From Microbacterium testaceum StLB037 (GTDB lineage: Bacteria > Actinomycetota > Actinomycetes > Actinomycetales > Microbacteriaceae), in assembly GCF_900104345.1 (NCBI RefSeq), contig NZ_FNJN01000004.1, forward strand, positions 124,802 through 188,801: DNA of 64,000 nt, given 5' to 3'. Shown one piece after another: positions 6,683-14,258 of this stretch (within the stretch, counting starts at the first letter, position 1; each line of letters begins with the position of its first letter). The notes under the pieces were generated by a model that did not search any database, was not told where the DNA came from, and saw only the letters and a list, made by a program, of their open reading frames with translations. Made by a program: the position numbers and the translations under genes.

Positions 6683-9600
6683 AGCTCCACAGCCTCGTCC
6701 TCGAGGGGTTCGGGCCGTTCCTCGAGGCGCAGACCGTCGACTTCGACGTGTTCACCGCTGACGGCATCTTCCTCATCACGGGACGCACCGGAGCCGGTAA
6801 GTCGAGCGTGCTCGACGGGGTCTGCTACGCCCTGTACGGGGGCGTTCCGCGGTACGACGGTGCGGAGCGCCGCCTGCGCAGCGACCATTGCGAGCCCGAC
6901 GACCCGACCCGCGTGACACTGGAGTTCAGCGCCGAGGGCGAGCGCTGGCGCATCACTCGGTCTCCGGAGTTCGAGCGGCCGAAGCGACGCGGGGGAGGGA
7001 CGACGAAAGAGCCTCATCGGGCGCTGCTCGAGGTCCTCGCTCCCGAAGGGTGGACGGGCGTGGCCGCGCGTCCGGTCGATGTCGCCGCTCGTCTCGACGA
7101 GATCCTCGGTCTGACCCAGCAGCAGTTCCTCCAGGTCATCCTGTTGGCGCAGAACCGCTTCGCGCGCTTCCTCCTCGCCAAGAACGACGAACGACTGAGC
7201 CTGCTTCGAACGTTGTTCGGTACCCGGTCCTTCGAGCAGTACGCGACCGATCTCGACGAACGCCGCAAGCGCGCGTCCGAGCGTCTCGCCACCGAGGGCG
7301 TCGAGGTCGCGACCCTCCTCGACGAAGCCGAGCGTCTCGCCCTCGAGCTCGACGCCGAGGCCTCGACGGTCGGCGCGGTCGAAGGTGAATCGGACGCGGG
7401 TGCAGCGCTCGGAGTCGGCGAACGTGTCGCCCGCGTCGTGCGAGCGGTGGAACGCGCCGACTACCGCGTCGAGTCGGCTGCGCGCGAACGCGACGACAGC
7501 AACGCGCGTCTCGATCGGGCGTTGATCGCCGAGCGCGAAGCGACCGCCCTCACCGAGCGGCAACACGATCGCGCACGTCTTCGCGCTCGCCTGACGGCCC
7601 TCGAGGCGGACGACGCCCGGATGTCCGACGCGCGCGATGAGTCTTCCGCCGCGGCCGAGGCCGAGACCCTCCGCGGCGCGATCGAGGCGGCCGAGTCGGC
7701 GCGCAGGGGGCTCGCCTCCGCCCGGGACCGCTCCCGCGCCGCGATCGAGAAGGCCCGTCGGCTCGGCGAGCCGGTCGGCTCCGCGTCGTCCCTCGAGGTC
7801 GGCGTCGACCGGGCAGAGCTCGTCGCCCGCGACGACGAGATCACCGCCCTGCTCGCCCGGGGCGAGTCGGCACTCGCCGCCGAGGTCGAACTTGACGAGC
7901 TCGTCGCCGAAGCCGACCGGTTCACCGCGCTCCTCGCCCGCACCACCGCGGATCGGGACGCGTTGATCGACGGGCGACTCGAGGTTCCGGAGCTTCTGCG
8001 CGGCCTCGATGAGCGACTCATGCGACTGGCCGGAGCGGAGACCCGGAAGTCGACCGCGGCGACCGCGCGAGACGACGTGATTCGCCGGCTCGAGGCCGCG
8101 CGCCGCGCCGCGGCCCTGCTCGAGGAACGCGAACGGGCGGATCTGGCGGCTCTCGTCCGTGCCGACGAGGTGCAGCGTGCCGTCGACGCCTGGACCGCCC
8201 TTCTCCGCCGTCGTCTCGCGGGTGCCGCCGTCGAGCTGGCCCACGATCTGGTCGACGGCGAACCGTGCGCCGTGTGCGGAGCGCGCGAGCATCCGCACCC
8301 CGCGCGCGGTGACGATGCTCCCGTGTCCGACGACGAGATCAACGCCGCCGAAGATCGCAAGAACGTCGCCGTCGAGCAGGACCGACTCGCCTCCGACGCC
8401 GCGCGCGTCGCGCGTGACGCGCACACGCTGGCCGCAGCTCTCGCGGGCGGAGAGAGCGTCGAGGTCCTCGAGGAGCGTCTGGCCCAGACGGAAGAGGCCC
8501 TCACCTCGGCTGAGGCCGAGGTCGACGAGCACGAGCGCGTGCAGGAGGAACGGGCGCGGGTGGCAGAACTCGATGCGTCGATCGCCGAGCGTATCGACGG
8601 CCTCTCGGAGAAGCTCGCGAACACCCGCCAGTCCCTCGCGCTCACCGAGCAGCGGATCGAGATCCTGCGCGTCGAGGTCGCCGCGGCGCGCGGAGATTCC
8701 GACAGCGTGGCCGAGCGGCAGCGCGACCTTCGCTCCCGACGAGAAGTGGTGCGCGAGCTCGTCGCCGCGCAGGATCTGCTCGAGACCGCGATCGCGCATG
8801 AGAGCGAGACCGCAGCGATCGTCGCGGGCCTCGTGGCCGACAGCCCGTTCGCAGACGTCGAGGCCGTGACCCGGGCTCTCCGGCCGGCGTCGGAGCGGCA
8901 CCGCCTCGACACGGCGATCGCGGAGCACGACGCGGCGGTCGCCTCCGTCCGCCAGCGATTGCTGGATCTCGAGTTGCTCCTCGTCGACGCCCCCGACGAG
9001 CCCGTCGACCTGGCTCCGTTCGCGCTCGCCGTCGCCGAGGCGCGTGAGGCCGTCCAGCGTTCGTCCGCGGCGCACGCCTCGGCTCGCGCGCTGGCCGACC
9101 GTCTGAGGGGCCTCTCGCAGCGCGCCGACGCCGGGCACACGGCGGTGGCGGCGCTCTCCGACGAGCACGCCGTGATCGCCCGCCTCGCCGACACCGTGGC
9201 CGGGCGCGCTCCGAACACGCGTCGGATGACGCTCGAGACCTTCGTGCTCGCGGCCGAGCTCGAAGAGATCGTGGCCGCGGCCAATCTGCGGCTCGACCAC
9301 ATGTCGTCCGGCCGGTACCGCTTGCAGCACAGCGACGCCCTGGCCGCCCGAGGTGCCGCGAGCGGGTTGGGCCTCGAGGTGGTCGACGCCTTCACCGGGC
9401 AGAGTCGCCCCCCGCAGTCGCTGTCGGGCGGCGAGACGTTCCTCACGTCGCTCGCGCTGGCTCTCGGCTTGGCCGAGGTGGTCACGGCGAGAGCGGGCGG
9501 CATCCGGCTCGACACGCTCTTCATCGACGAGGGATTCGGATCGCTCGACGACGACACCCTCGACCTCGCCATGAGAACGCTCGACGAACTGCGGCAGGGA

Positions 9601-9729
9601 GGCCGAACAGTCGGAGTCATCAGTCATGTCGCGGCCATGAAGGACCAGCTGCCCGCTCAGCTGCACGTCACCGCGACGACCCGAGGCCCGAGTGTGATCC
9701 GACAGGGGGTGGGTGCGACTGTCGGCTGA
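6679..9729 (+). CDS. sbcC: Exonuclease SbcCD, ATPase subunit SbcC
   Basis: This 1016-residue SMC-like ATPase drives the SbcD nuclease. The N-terminal half-ATPase carries the Walker A motif GRTGAGKSS at 35-43. Long Glu/Ala/Arg-rich coiled coils flank a zinc-hook CAVC (C530, C533) near the middle. The C-terminal half-ATPase has the signature LSGGE at about 915 and Walker B LFIDEGFGSLD at about 945-955. The GTG at 6679 overlaps the sbcD stop by 4 bp. All expected parts are present. The last codon is followed directly by a new leaderless promoter for the small membrane protein. Confidence 0.97.
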   Translation: MKLHSLVLEGFGPFLEAQTVDFDVFTADGIFLITGRTGAGKSSVLDGVCYALYGGVPRYDGAERRLRSDHCEPDDPTRVTLEFSAEGERWRITRSPEFERPKRRGGGTTKEPHRALLEVLAPEGWTGVAARPVDVAARLDEILGLTQQQFLQVILLAQNRFARFLLAKNDERLSLLRTLFGTRSFEQYATDLDERRKRASERLATEGVEVATLLDEAERLALELDAEASTVGAVEGESDAGAALGVGERVARVVRAVERADYRVESAARERDDSNARLDRALIAEREATALTERQHDRARLRARLTALEADDARMSDARDESSAAAEAETLRGAIEAAESARRGLASARDRSRAAIEKARRLGEPVGSASSLEVGVDRAELVARDDEITALLARGESALAAEVELDELVAEADRFTALLARTTADRDALIDGRLEVPELLRGLDERLMRLAGAETRKSTAATARDDVIRRLEAARRAAALLEERERADLAALVRADEVQRAVDAWTALLRRRLAGAAVELAHDLVDGEPCAVCGAREHPHPARGDDAPVSDDEINAAEDRKNVAVEQDRLASDAARVARDAHTLAAALAGGESVEVLEERLAQTEEALTSAEAEVDEHERVQEERARVAELDASIAERIDGLSEKLANTRQSLALTEQRIEILRVEVAAARGDSDSVAERQRDLRSRREVVRELVAAQDLLETAIAHESETAAIVAGLVADSPFADVEAVTRALRPASERHRLDTAIAEHDAAVASVRQRLLDLELLLVDAPDEPVDLAPFALAVAEAREAVQRSSAAHASARALADRLRGLSQRADAGHTAVAALSDEHAVIARLADTVAGRAPNTRRMTLETFVLAAELEEIVAAANLRLDHMSSGRYRLQHSDALAARGAASGLGLEVVDAFTGQSRPPQSLSGGETFLTSLALALGLAEVVTARAGGIRLDTLFIDEGFGSLDDDTLDLAMRTLDELRQGGRTVGVISHVAAMKDQLPAQLHVTATTRGPSVIRQGVGATVG

Positions 9730-9760
9730 GAGCACGGCCGGCAGCCCCGGTCCCCGGTTC

Positions 9761-9766
9761 TAGGCT
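9761..9766 (+). promoter_or_regulatory. -10 element of small membrane protein gene (leaderless)
   Basis: TAGGCT, 6 nt before the ATG at 9773. Confidence 0.55.
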
Positions 9767-9772
9767 GGACGC

Positions 9773-9955
9773 ATGCGCAAAAGCACCCTCTGGACCATCC
9801 TCGGCGTCGTCGTCGCCGTGATCATCGCGTGGGTGCTCGTGAACATCCTGTTCTCGCTCATCGCCTTCGCCTTCCGCCTCCTCGCCGTCGCGGTCGTCGC
9901 CGTGATCGTGTTCTTCGTGTTGCGCGCGGTCTTCGCCCGCCGCGACGTCGACTGA
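9773..9955 (+). CDS. Small hydrophobic membrane protein
   Basis: A 60-residue protein, almost entirely hydrophobic between residues 6 and 52, which could form two closely spaced transmembrane helices. It has a basic N-terminus (MRKS) and a charged ARRDVD tail. No family recognised. The start is supported by TAGGCT exactly 6 nt upstream. It stands alone between sbcC and the MFS exporter gene, each with its own promoter. Confidence 0.6.
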   Translation: MRKSTLWTILGVVVAVIIAWVLVNILFSLIAFAFRLLAVAVVAVIVFFVLRAVFARRDVD

Positions 9956-10022
9956 CCCCCGCGTCCGCAGAGGACGAGATGCCCCCGCGCGCAAGCCCGG
10001 GTCCGGTGTCCGACCCCCGGAG

Positions 10023-10028
10023 TACCGT
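10023..10028 (+). promoter_or_regulatory. -10 element of MFS transporter gene
   Basis: TACCGT, 8 nt before the ATG at 10037. Near-leaderless. Confidence 0.35.
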
Positions 10029-10036
10029 CGGCGTCG

Positions 10037-11536
10037 ATGACTCCTCCCTCTGCGCCCACGGATTCCGCCCATCCCCCCACGCGTGACATCGTGCTGTCGC
10101 CGCGGCATCGGTGGCGTGCCTACTGGGTCGCGGTCGCGGTCGCGGCGCTGACGATCCTCGACCTCACGAAGGTCAACGTCGCACTCCCCTCGATCGAGGC
10201 GGCACTGAACGCCGGCCCGACCGAGTTGCAGCTCGTGGTCTCGGGCTACATCCTGACCTTCGGCCTCGTACTCGTGCCGGCCGGACGCCTGGGCGACCTC
10301 CGCTCTCGGCGGATGCTCTTCCTCGTCGGCCTGTCACTGTTCCTCGTGACGAGCCTGGCCTGCGCGCTCGCGCCGAACACCACCGTGCTTCTGGCCGCTC
10401 GCCTTCTGCAGGGCGTCGCGGCCGGCATCCAGATGCCCCAGGTGCTCGGGCTCGTCCAGCAGTTGTTCCAGGGCAAAGAGCGAGGCCGCGCGTTCGGGCT
10501 CTTCGGTGCCACGATCGGCATCGCGACCGCCTTCGGTCCGACCCTGGGCGGTCTGCTCATCGCCATCGGCGGCGACACCGACGGCTGGCGGCTCATCTTC
10601 TGGATCAACGTCCCGCTCGTCGCGATCGTCATCGCCCTGGCGGCGTGGCTGCTTCCCGACACGCGCACCAAATCGCACCGCAAGCTCGATCTCGACCCGG
10701 TCGGCGTCGTACTGTTCGCGTTGACGATCCTGTCGTTGATGTGGCCGTTCCTGTTCACGACGGGCAGCCCCGACGACAACCCGCACCGCTGGTGGTTCCT
10801 CGTGGCGTCTGTCGTGTTCGCCGCGGGTTTCGTCTTCTGGGAACGGCGATATGCGGAGCGCGGCCGGATGCCGCTCATGCCGTTCTCGATCTTCTCCCTC
10901 TCGTCCTACCGCAACGGCGTGCTCATCTCGACCGCCTACTTCTCGGCCGTTCCCGCGATGTTCCTTCTCGGCACCCTGTTCCTCCAGGGAGGACTCGGCC
11001 TCGAACCCGTGTTCGCGGGAATGGTCACGATCGGCTTCGCCGTGGCATCCGCGGGGAGCTCGTGGATCGGCGGCAACCTCGTCACTCGACTGGGGCGCCC
11101 CCTTGTCGTCTGGGGGATCCTGGGCATGGTCGCCACCGCCGGTGGGCTCGTCCTGGTCGCCCTCTTCACCGACCCCGGGTGGACCCCCTGGGCGATGGCG
11201 GCGGTCATGACGTTCGGCGGTTTCGCCGGTGGACTCGTCATCTCGCCGAACCAGACGCTCACCCTCGCCGACATCCCGGTCAAGAGCGGCGGCGTCGCCG
11301 GATCCGTCGGCCAGCTGGGGCAGCGCATCGGCACGGCCGTGGGCACGGCCATCGCCCTCGCCCTGTTCTACGCGACGGTCTATCGCGAGCAGGGCAGCAT
11401 AGACGACATGGCCGTGCTGTACCACGACGCCTACGCGTCGGGCATGATCACGGTCGGCGTCTTCCTGGCGCTCGCGCTCGTCGTAGGGGTCACCGACCTC
11501 GCGGGTCGAGCGCGTTCGGGCTCGCAGACGCCCTGA
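10037..11536 (+). CDS. MFS transporter, DHA2 (EmrB/QacA) type
   Basis: This 499-residue inner membrane protein of the 14-helix drug:H+ antiporter class probably exports a small toxic compound using the proton gradient; the substrate cannot be read from sequence. Family marks are LTKVNVALPSIE after the first helix (motif D1), GRLGDLRSRRMLF at the 2-3 loop (motif A), LLQGVAAGIQMPQ in the fourth helix and GLFGATIGIATAFGPTLGG in the fifth (motif C, typical of exporters). It is monocistronic and convergent with the nucleosidase gene. The length is typical. No linked regulator. Confidence 0.9.
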   Translation: MTPPSAPTDSAHPPTRDIVLSPRHRWRAYWVAVAVAALTILDLTKVNVALPSIEAALNAGPTELQLVVSGYILTFGLVLVPAGRLGDLRSRRMLFLVGLSLFLVTSLACALAPNTTVLLAARLLQGVAAGIQMPQVLGLVQQLFQGKERGRAFGLFGATIGIATAFGPTLGGLLIAIGGDTDGWRLIFWINVPLVAIVIALAAWLLPDTRTKSHRKLDLDPVGVVLFALTILSLMWPFLFTTGSPDDNPHRWWFLVASVVFAAGFVFWERRYAERGRMPLMPFSIFSLSSYRNGVLISTAYFSAVPAMFLLGTLFLQGGLGLEPVFAGMVTIGFAVASAGSSWIGGNLVTRLGRPLVVWGILGMVATAGGLVLVALFTDPGWTPWAMAAVMTFGGFAGGLVISPNQTLTLADIPVKSGGVAGSVGQLGQRIGTAVGTAIALALFYATVYREQGSIDDMAVLYHDAYASGMITVGVFLALALVVGVTDLAGRARSGSQTP

Positions 11537-11560
11537 GCGCAGGCGGCGTCGCGGTCGCGC

Positions 11561-12118
11561 TCAGACGCCGTAGCGGGTGCGGATCTCAGCGCGGAGCTCG
11601 TGACTGCACCGTTCCACGACATCGTCCCAGAGTTCGGTCGCGCCGTCCTGTGCGCGGTCCGACACGGCACGGAGGATGCGAATGGGCACACCGAACTGCT
11701 GCGCTACCCAGATGAGCGCGTAGGACTCCATGTCGACGAGACTCCCGCCGAGGCCACGGATGAGTCGCACGGTCTCGGCATCGTCGACGAAATGGTCTCC
11801 TGTGGCGATGACCATGCCCTCGTGACCGGTCTCGACGCGAGCGGGGAGCGAAACGTGCTCGCCGAAGGCGCCGTCGAGGCCCTTCACGTCGTGCTGGATC
11901 GCCGCGGCGATGTCGTAGATGCCGCCCTGGACGTCGTCGTCGATCGCTCCGGCGGTTCCGACGACGACGATCTCGTCGTAATCGCCCGCGCACAGGGCCC
12001 GCGTCAATGCGTAGGCGGCCGGGATCTTGCCCACTCCGGTGAGCAGGCGCTCGAACCCGGTGATCTCCGCCTCGAAGGCGATGAGTTCGGACGCATGGGC
12101 GGCGACGAGGAGCTTCAC
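11561..12118 (-). CDS. Purine nucleosidase / MTA-SAH nucleosidase-like protein
   Basis: This 185-residue protein of the PNP/UDP phosphorylase superfamily probably hydrolyses methylthioadenosine, S-adenosylhomocysteine or a related nucleoside in methyl-cycle salvage. Visible motifs are LTGVGKIPAAYAL, EIVVVGTAGAID, VDMESYALIWVA (glutamate of the ribose site) and ILRAVSD (catalytic aspartate). It is shorter than E. coli Mtn (about 230 residues). The GTG at 12118 is preferred because coding beyond it is arginine-rich and unlike the family. The start is less certain than the family. A strong hairpin separates it from the aldo-keto reductase gene upstream. Confidence 0.8.
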   Translation of the reverse strand: MKLLVAAHASELIAFEAEITGFERLLTGVGKIPAAYALTRALCAGDYDEIVVVGTAGAIDDDVQGGIYDIAAAIQHDVKGLDGAFGEHVSLPARVETGHEGMVIATGDHFVDDAETVRLIRGLGGSLVDMESYALIWVAQQFGVPIRILRAVSDRAQDGATELWDDVVERCSHELRAEIRTRYGV

Positions 12119-12185
12119 CCCACCATTGTCGCCGACGCCGCCGCGCGTTCGCGCCGCCTGCCTGCGCGACCTGCCCGCGCGACGA

Positions 12186-12241
12186 AACGCCCGCCGCACC
12201 GGAACACGCACCGTGGGTGCGCTCCGCGTGCGGCGGGCGTT
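12186..12241 (-). terminator. Long-stem terminator after the aldo-keto reductase gene
   Basis: AACGCCCGCCGCAC (12186-12199) and GTGCGGCGGGCGTT (12228-12241) form a perfect 14-bp stem with a 28-nt loop. On the minus strand it lies just after the aldo-keto reductase stop and ends in GTTTC, so it likely isolates the nucleosidase gene. Confidence 0.65.
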
Positions 12242-12264
12242 CAGTCGAGGGAGAGAGTCGTCAC

Positions 12265-13209
12265 TCAGCCCTGTGCGGGCTCGGATGCGGCCGACAGGTG
12301 CGCGAGCTCGTCGCTCGTCAACTCGAGCGATGCGCTGGCGAGCAGGTCGGCGACCTGCTCCACCTTGGAGGCGCTCGCGATGGGGGCGGCCACGGTGGGC
12401 TGCAGGCGCAGCCAGGCCAGCGCCGTCGCCGCGATGGAGGAACCGTGCGCGTCACCGACCTCTTCAAGGGCGTCGATCAGCTTGAGCCCTGCGGGAGTGG
12501 CGAGTTTCGCCGCACCCTCCGCGCGAGGCGAATCGCCCGTGGCATCCGCCGAGCGGTACTTGCCGGTGAGGAACCCGCTGGCGAGGGCGTAGTACGGCAC
12601 GAGCGACATGCCGTACTGCTCGGCGACGGGCACGATGTCGCTCTCGACCTCGGTGCGGTGCACGAGGTTGTAGTGCGGCTGGATCGCGACCGGCAGGTCG
12701 GCGCCGGCGGCCTCGGCGAGCGAGATCCACTCGCGGATACGGGCCGCGGTGTAGTTCGACACCGCGACGTAGCGCACGAGCCCGTCCGTCACGAGATCGG
12801 CGAAACCGGCCACGGTCTCTTCGAGCGGGGTGTCGGCGTCGTCGAAGTGCGCGTAGTACAGGTCGATCGTGTCGACGCCGAGACGCGCCAGCGACGCCTC
12901 CGCAGCGGCACGGATGTTCTTCGCGCTCAGCCCGCGGAACTGAGGGTGCTGGCTGACCTTCGTCGCCACGACGACGTTCTCGGGCTTGCGCGAGGCGAGC
13001 CACTCGCCGATGAGGGTCTCGCTCTCACCGCCCGAGTTGCCGGGCACCCAGGCGCTGTAGGCGTCGGCGGTGTCGATGAAGTCGCCCCCACCGGAGTGGA
13101 ACGCGTCGAGAACGGCGAACGAGGTGTCGCGGTCCGCGGTCCAGCCGAAGACGTTGCCGCCCAGGGAGAGGGGGAGGATGTCGAGGTCGCTGCGTCCGAT
13201 ACGCGTCAT
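12265..13209 (-). CDS. Aldo/keto reductase
   Basis: This 314-residue NADPH-dependent reductase of carbonyl compounds has a TIM-barrel fold. The catalytic tetrad is visible: D46 and Y51 in FIDTADAYSAW, K84 in VVATKVS and H121 in LYYAHFDD. The substrate is unknown; the closest general type is the 'general stress' YqkF/Tas-like group. The ATG at 13209 is chosen because GGAAGGGC lies just upstream and the sequence then begins MTRIGRSDL, as in relatives; an upstream in-frame extension is less likely. Upstream on the same strand are two very small membrane proteins, not obviously related in function. Confidence 0.92.
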   Translation of the reverse strand: MTRIGRSDLDILPLSLGGNVFGWTADRDTSFAVLDAFHSGGGDFIDTADAYSAWVPGNSGGESETLIGEWLASRKPENVVVATKVSQHPQFRGLSAKNIRAAAEASLARLGVDTIDLYYAHFDDADTPLEETVAGFADLVTDGLVRYVAVSNYTAARIREWISLAEAAGADLPVAIQPHYNLVHRTEVESDIVPVAEQYGMSLVPYYALASGFLTGKYRSADATGDSPRAEGAAKLATPAGLKLIDALEEVGDAHGSSIAATALAWLRLQPTVAAPIASASKVEQVADLLASASLELTSDELAHLSAASEPAQG

Positions 13210-13284
13210 GATGCCCTTCCTGTCGAAATCGGTGACGTGGAGGTCAACGATCACCGTCGGAGGGCATTCCCGCGACGCGCCGGT

Positions 13285-13428
13285 TCAGCTGCCTCCGGAC
13301 AGGATGCCGATCAGGCCGCTGATGAGCAGCCACAGGCCGATGCCCGCGCCGGCGATCCAGATGACGACGGTGCCCGCCGGGTACTTCTTCTTCCCGTCGG
13401 AGCCGCCGGGGGTCTCGGGGGCGCTCAC
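13285..13428 (-). CDS. Very small single-pass membrane protein
   Basis: A 47-residue protein starting GTG at 13428: a hydrophilic, Gly/Lys-rich N-terminus (GGSDGKKKYPAG) followed by one hydrophobic segment (about residues 20-43). Its GTG overlaps the TGA of the preceding 65-residue membrane protein gene by 4 bp (GTGA), a standard coupling arrangement, which is the main evidence that it is real. No family recognised. The short C-terminus ends SGGS. Confidence 0.6.
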   Translation of the reverse strand: MSAPETPGGSDGKKKYPAGTVVIWIAGAGIGLWLLISGLIGILSGGS

Positions 13429-13622
13429 GAGCGCACCATCATGACGATCGAGACGATGAGCACGGCGAGTCCTCCGATGACGGCGATGGCGGCGATGATG
13501 GGTCCTCCGCCGGTCAGGTAGGCGGCGACACCCAGGGCGAGGAAGAGCACGGCCAGCACGATGCCGACGATCTGGTAGACGCGATATCGCCGGCCGTCGT
13601 GCGTGGTCTTCTGTTCGCTCAC
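13425..13622 (-). CDS. Small membrane protein, two transmembrane segments
   Basis: A 65-residue protein with a charged N-terminus (EQKTTHDGRRYR) and two hydrophobic segments (about 16-35 and 40-62). It starts GTG at 13622 after a GAGGGGG ribosome-binding stretch. Its last bases overlap the start of the 47-residue membrane protein, so the two should be made together and may form one complex (inference). No recognised family. Confidence 0.65.
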   Translation of the reverse strand: MSEQKTTHDGRRYRVYQIVGIVLAVLFLALGVAAYLTGGGPIIAAIAVIGGLAVLIVSIVMMVRS

Positions 13623-13710
13623 GGTGCCCCCTCGGTCACCAGGCTACCGAAAAGCTGTGCGCCTCCTGAGCCGGTATGCGGGGAATCGCCCGAGTATGCG
13701 GATCGCGGCG

Positions 13711-13716
13711 TACCGT
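13711..13716 (+). promoter_or_regulatory. -10 element of DUF427 gene (leaderless)
   Basis: TACCGT, 6 nt before the ATG at 13723. Confidence 0.5.
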
Positions 13717-13722
13717 GGGCGC

Positions 13723-14220
13723 ATGGCGCGTCCCGTACCCGACCCCGTTCGTCCCGGCCAGGAATCCGTGTGGGACTACCCCCGCCCACCGCGCGTGGAG
13801 CGCGTCCGCAAGCGCGTGCAGATCGACTTCGGCGGCGTGCGGATCGCCGATACCGATGACGTCGTCCGTGTGGTCGAGACCAGCCATCCGCCGGTGTACT
13901 ACGTGCCCATCGTGGCGTTCGGCGATGCGCTGACCCTCGGTGAGGGCGCGTCGTTCTGCGAGTTCAAGGGGGGAGCCCGGTACTTCGATGTCCACGGGGG
14001 TGGGGGAGCGGTCGCCGCTCGCGCCGCCTGGAACTATCCGCACCCCATGCCCGGGTACGAGATCCTCGAAGACCGGGTCGCCGTGTACGCGGGCCCGATG
14101 GATCGCGTCGTGCTGGGCGGCGAGACGGTCGAACCGCAGCCGGGCGGCTTCTACGGCGGGTGGGTGACGAGCGACCTCGCGGGCCCGTTCAAGGGCGTTC
14201 CGGGGTCGATGGGCTGGTAG
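13723..14220 (+). CDS. DUF427 domain protein
   Basis: This 165-residue soluble protein of the DUF427 family has unknown function. Family landmarks are VWDYPRPPRVER near the N-terminus, FGGVRIADTDDVVRVVETSHPPVYYVP (about 35-61), FCEFKGGARYFDV and a C-terminal GGFYGGWVTSDLAGPFKG. The ATG at 13723 is chosen over an upstream ATG because TACCGT lies exactly 6 nt before it and the family begins at this point. It is monocistronic and convergent with nadE. Confidence 0.85.
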   Translation: MARPVPDPVRPGQESVWDYPRPPRVERVRKRVQIDFGGVRIADTDDVVRVVETSHPPVYYVPIVAFGDALTLGEGASFCEFKGGARYFDVHGGGGAVAARAAWNYPHPMPGYEILEDRVAVYAGPMDRVVLGGETVEPQPGGFYGGWVTSDLAGPFKGVPGSMGW

Positions 14221-14258
14221 GGCCCGTCAGCGGGTGGGGTCGCGCGCGGACCGCGGGC

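Noticed and set aside
6502-9735. A 1077-codon open frame antisense to sbcC
   Set aside because: It is a GC-rich shadow frame: it has no family motifs, while the sense strand has every SbcC motif.
11561-12211. Longer N-terminus for the nucleosidase (to 12211)
   Set aside because: The added 31 residues are Arg-rich and overlap the terminator hairpin region; GTG at 12118 fits the family.
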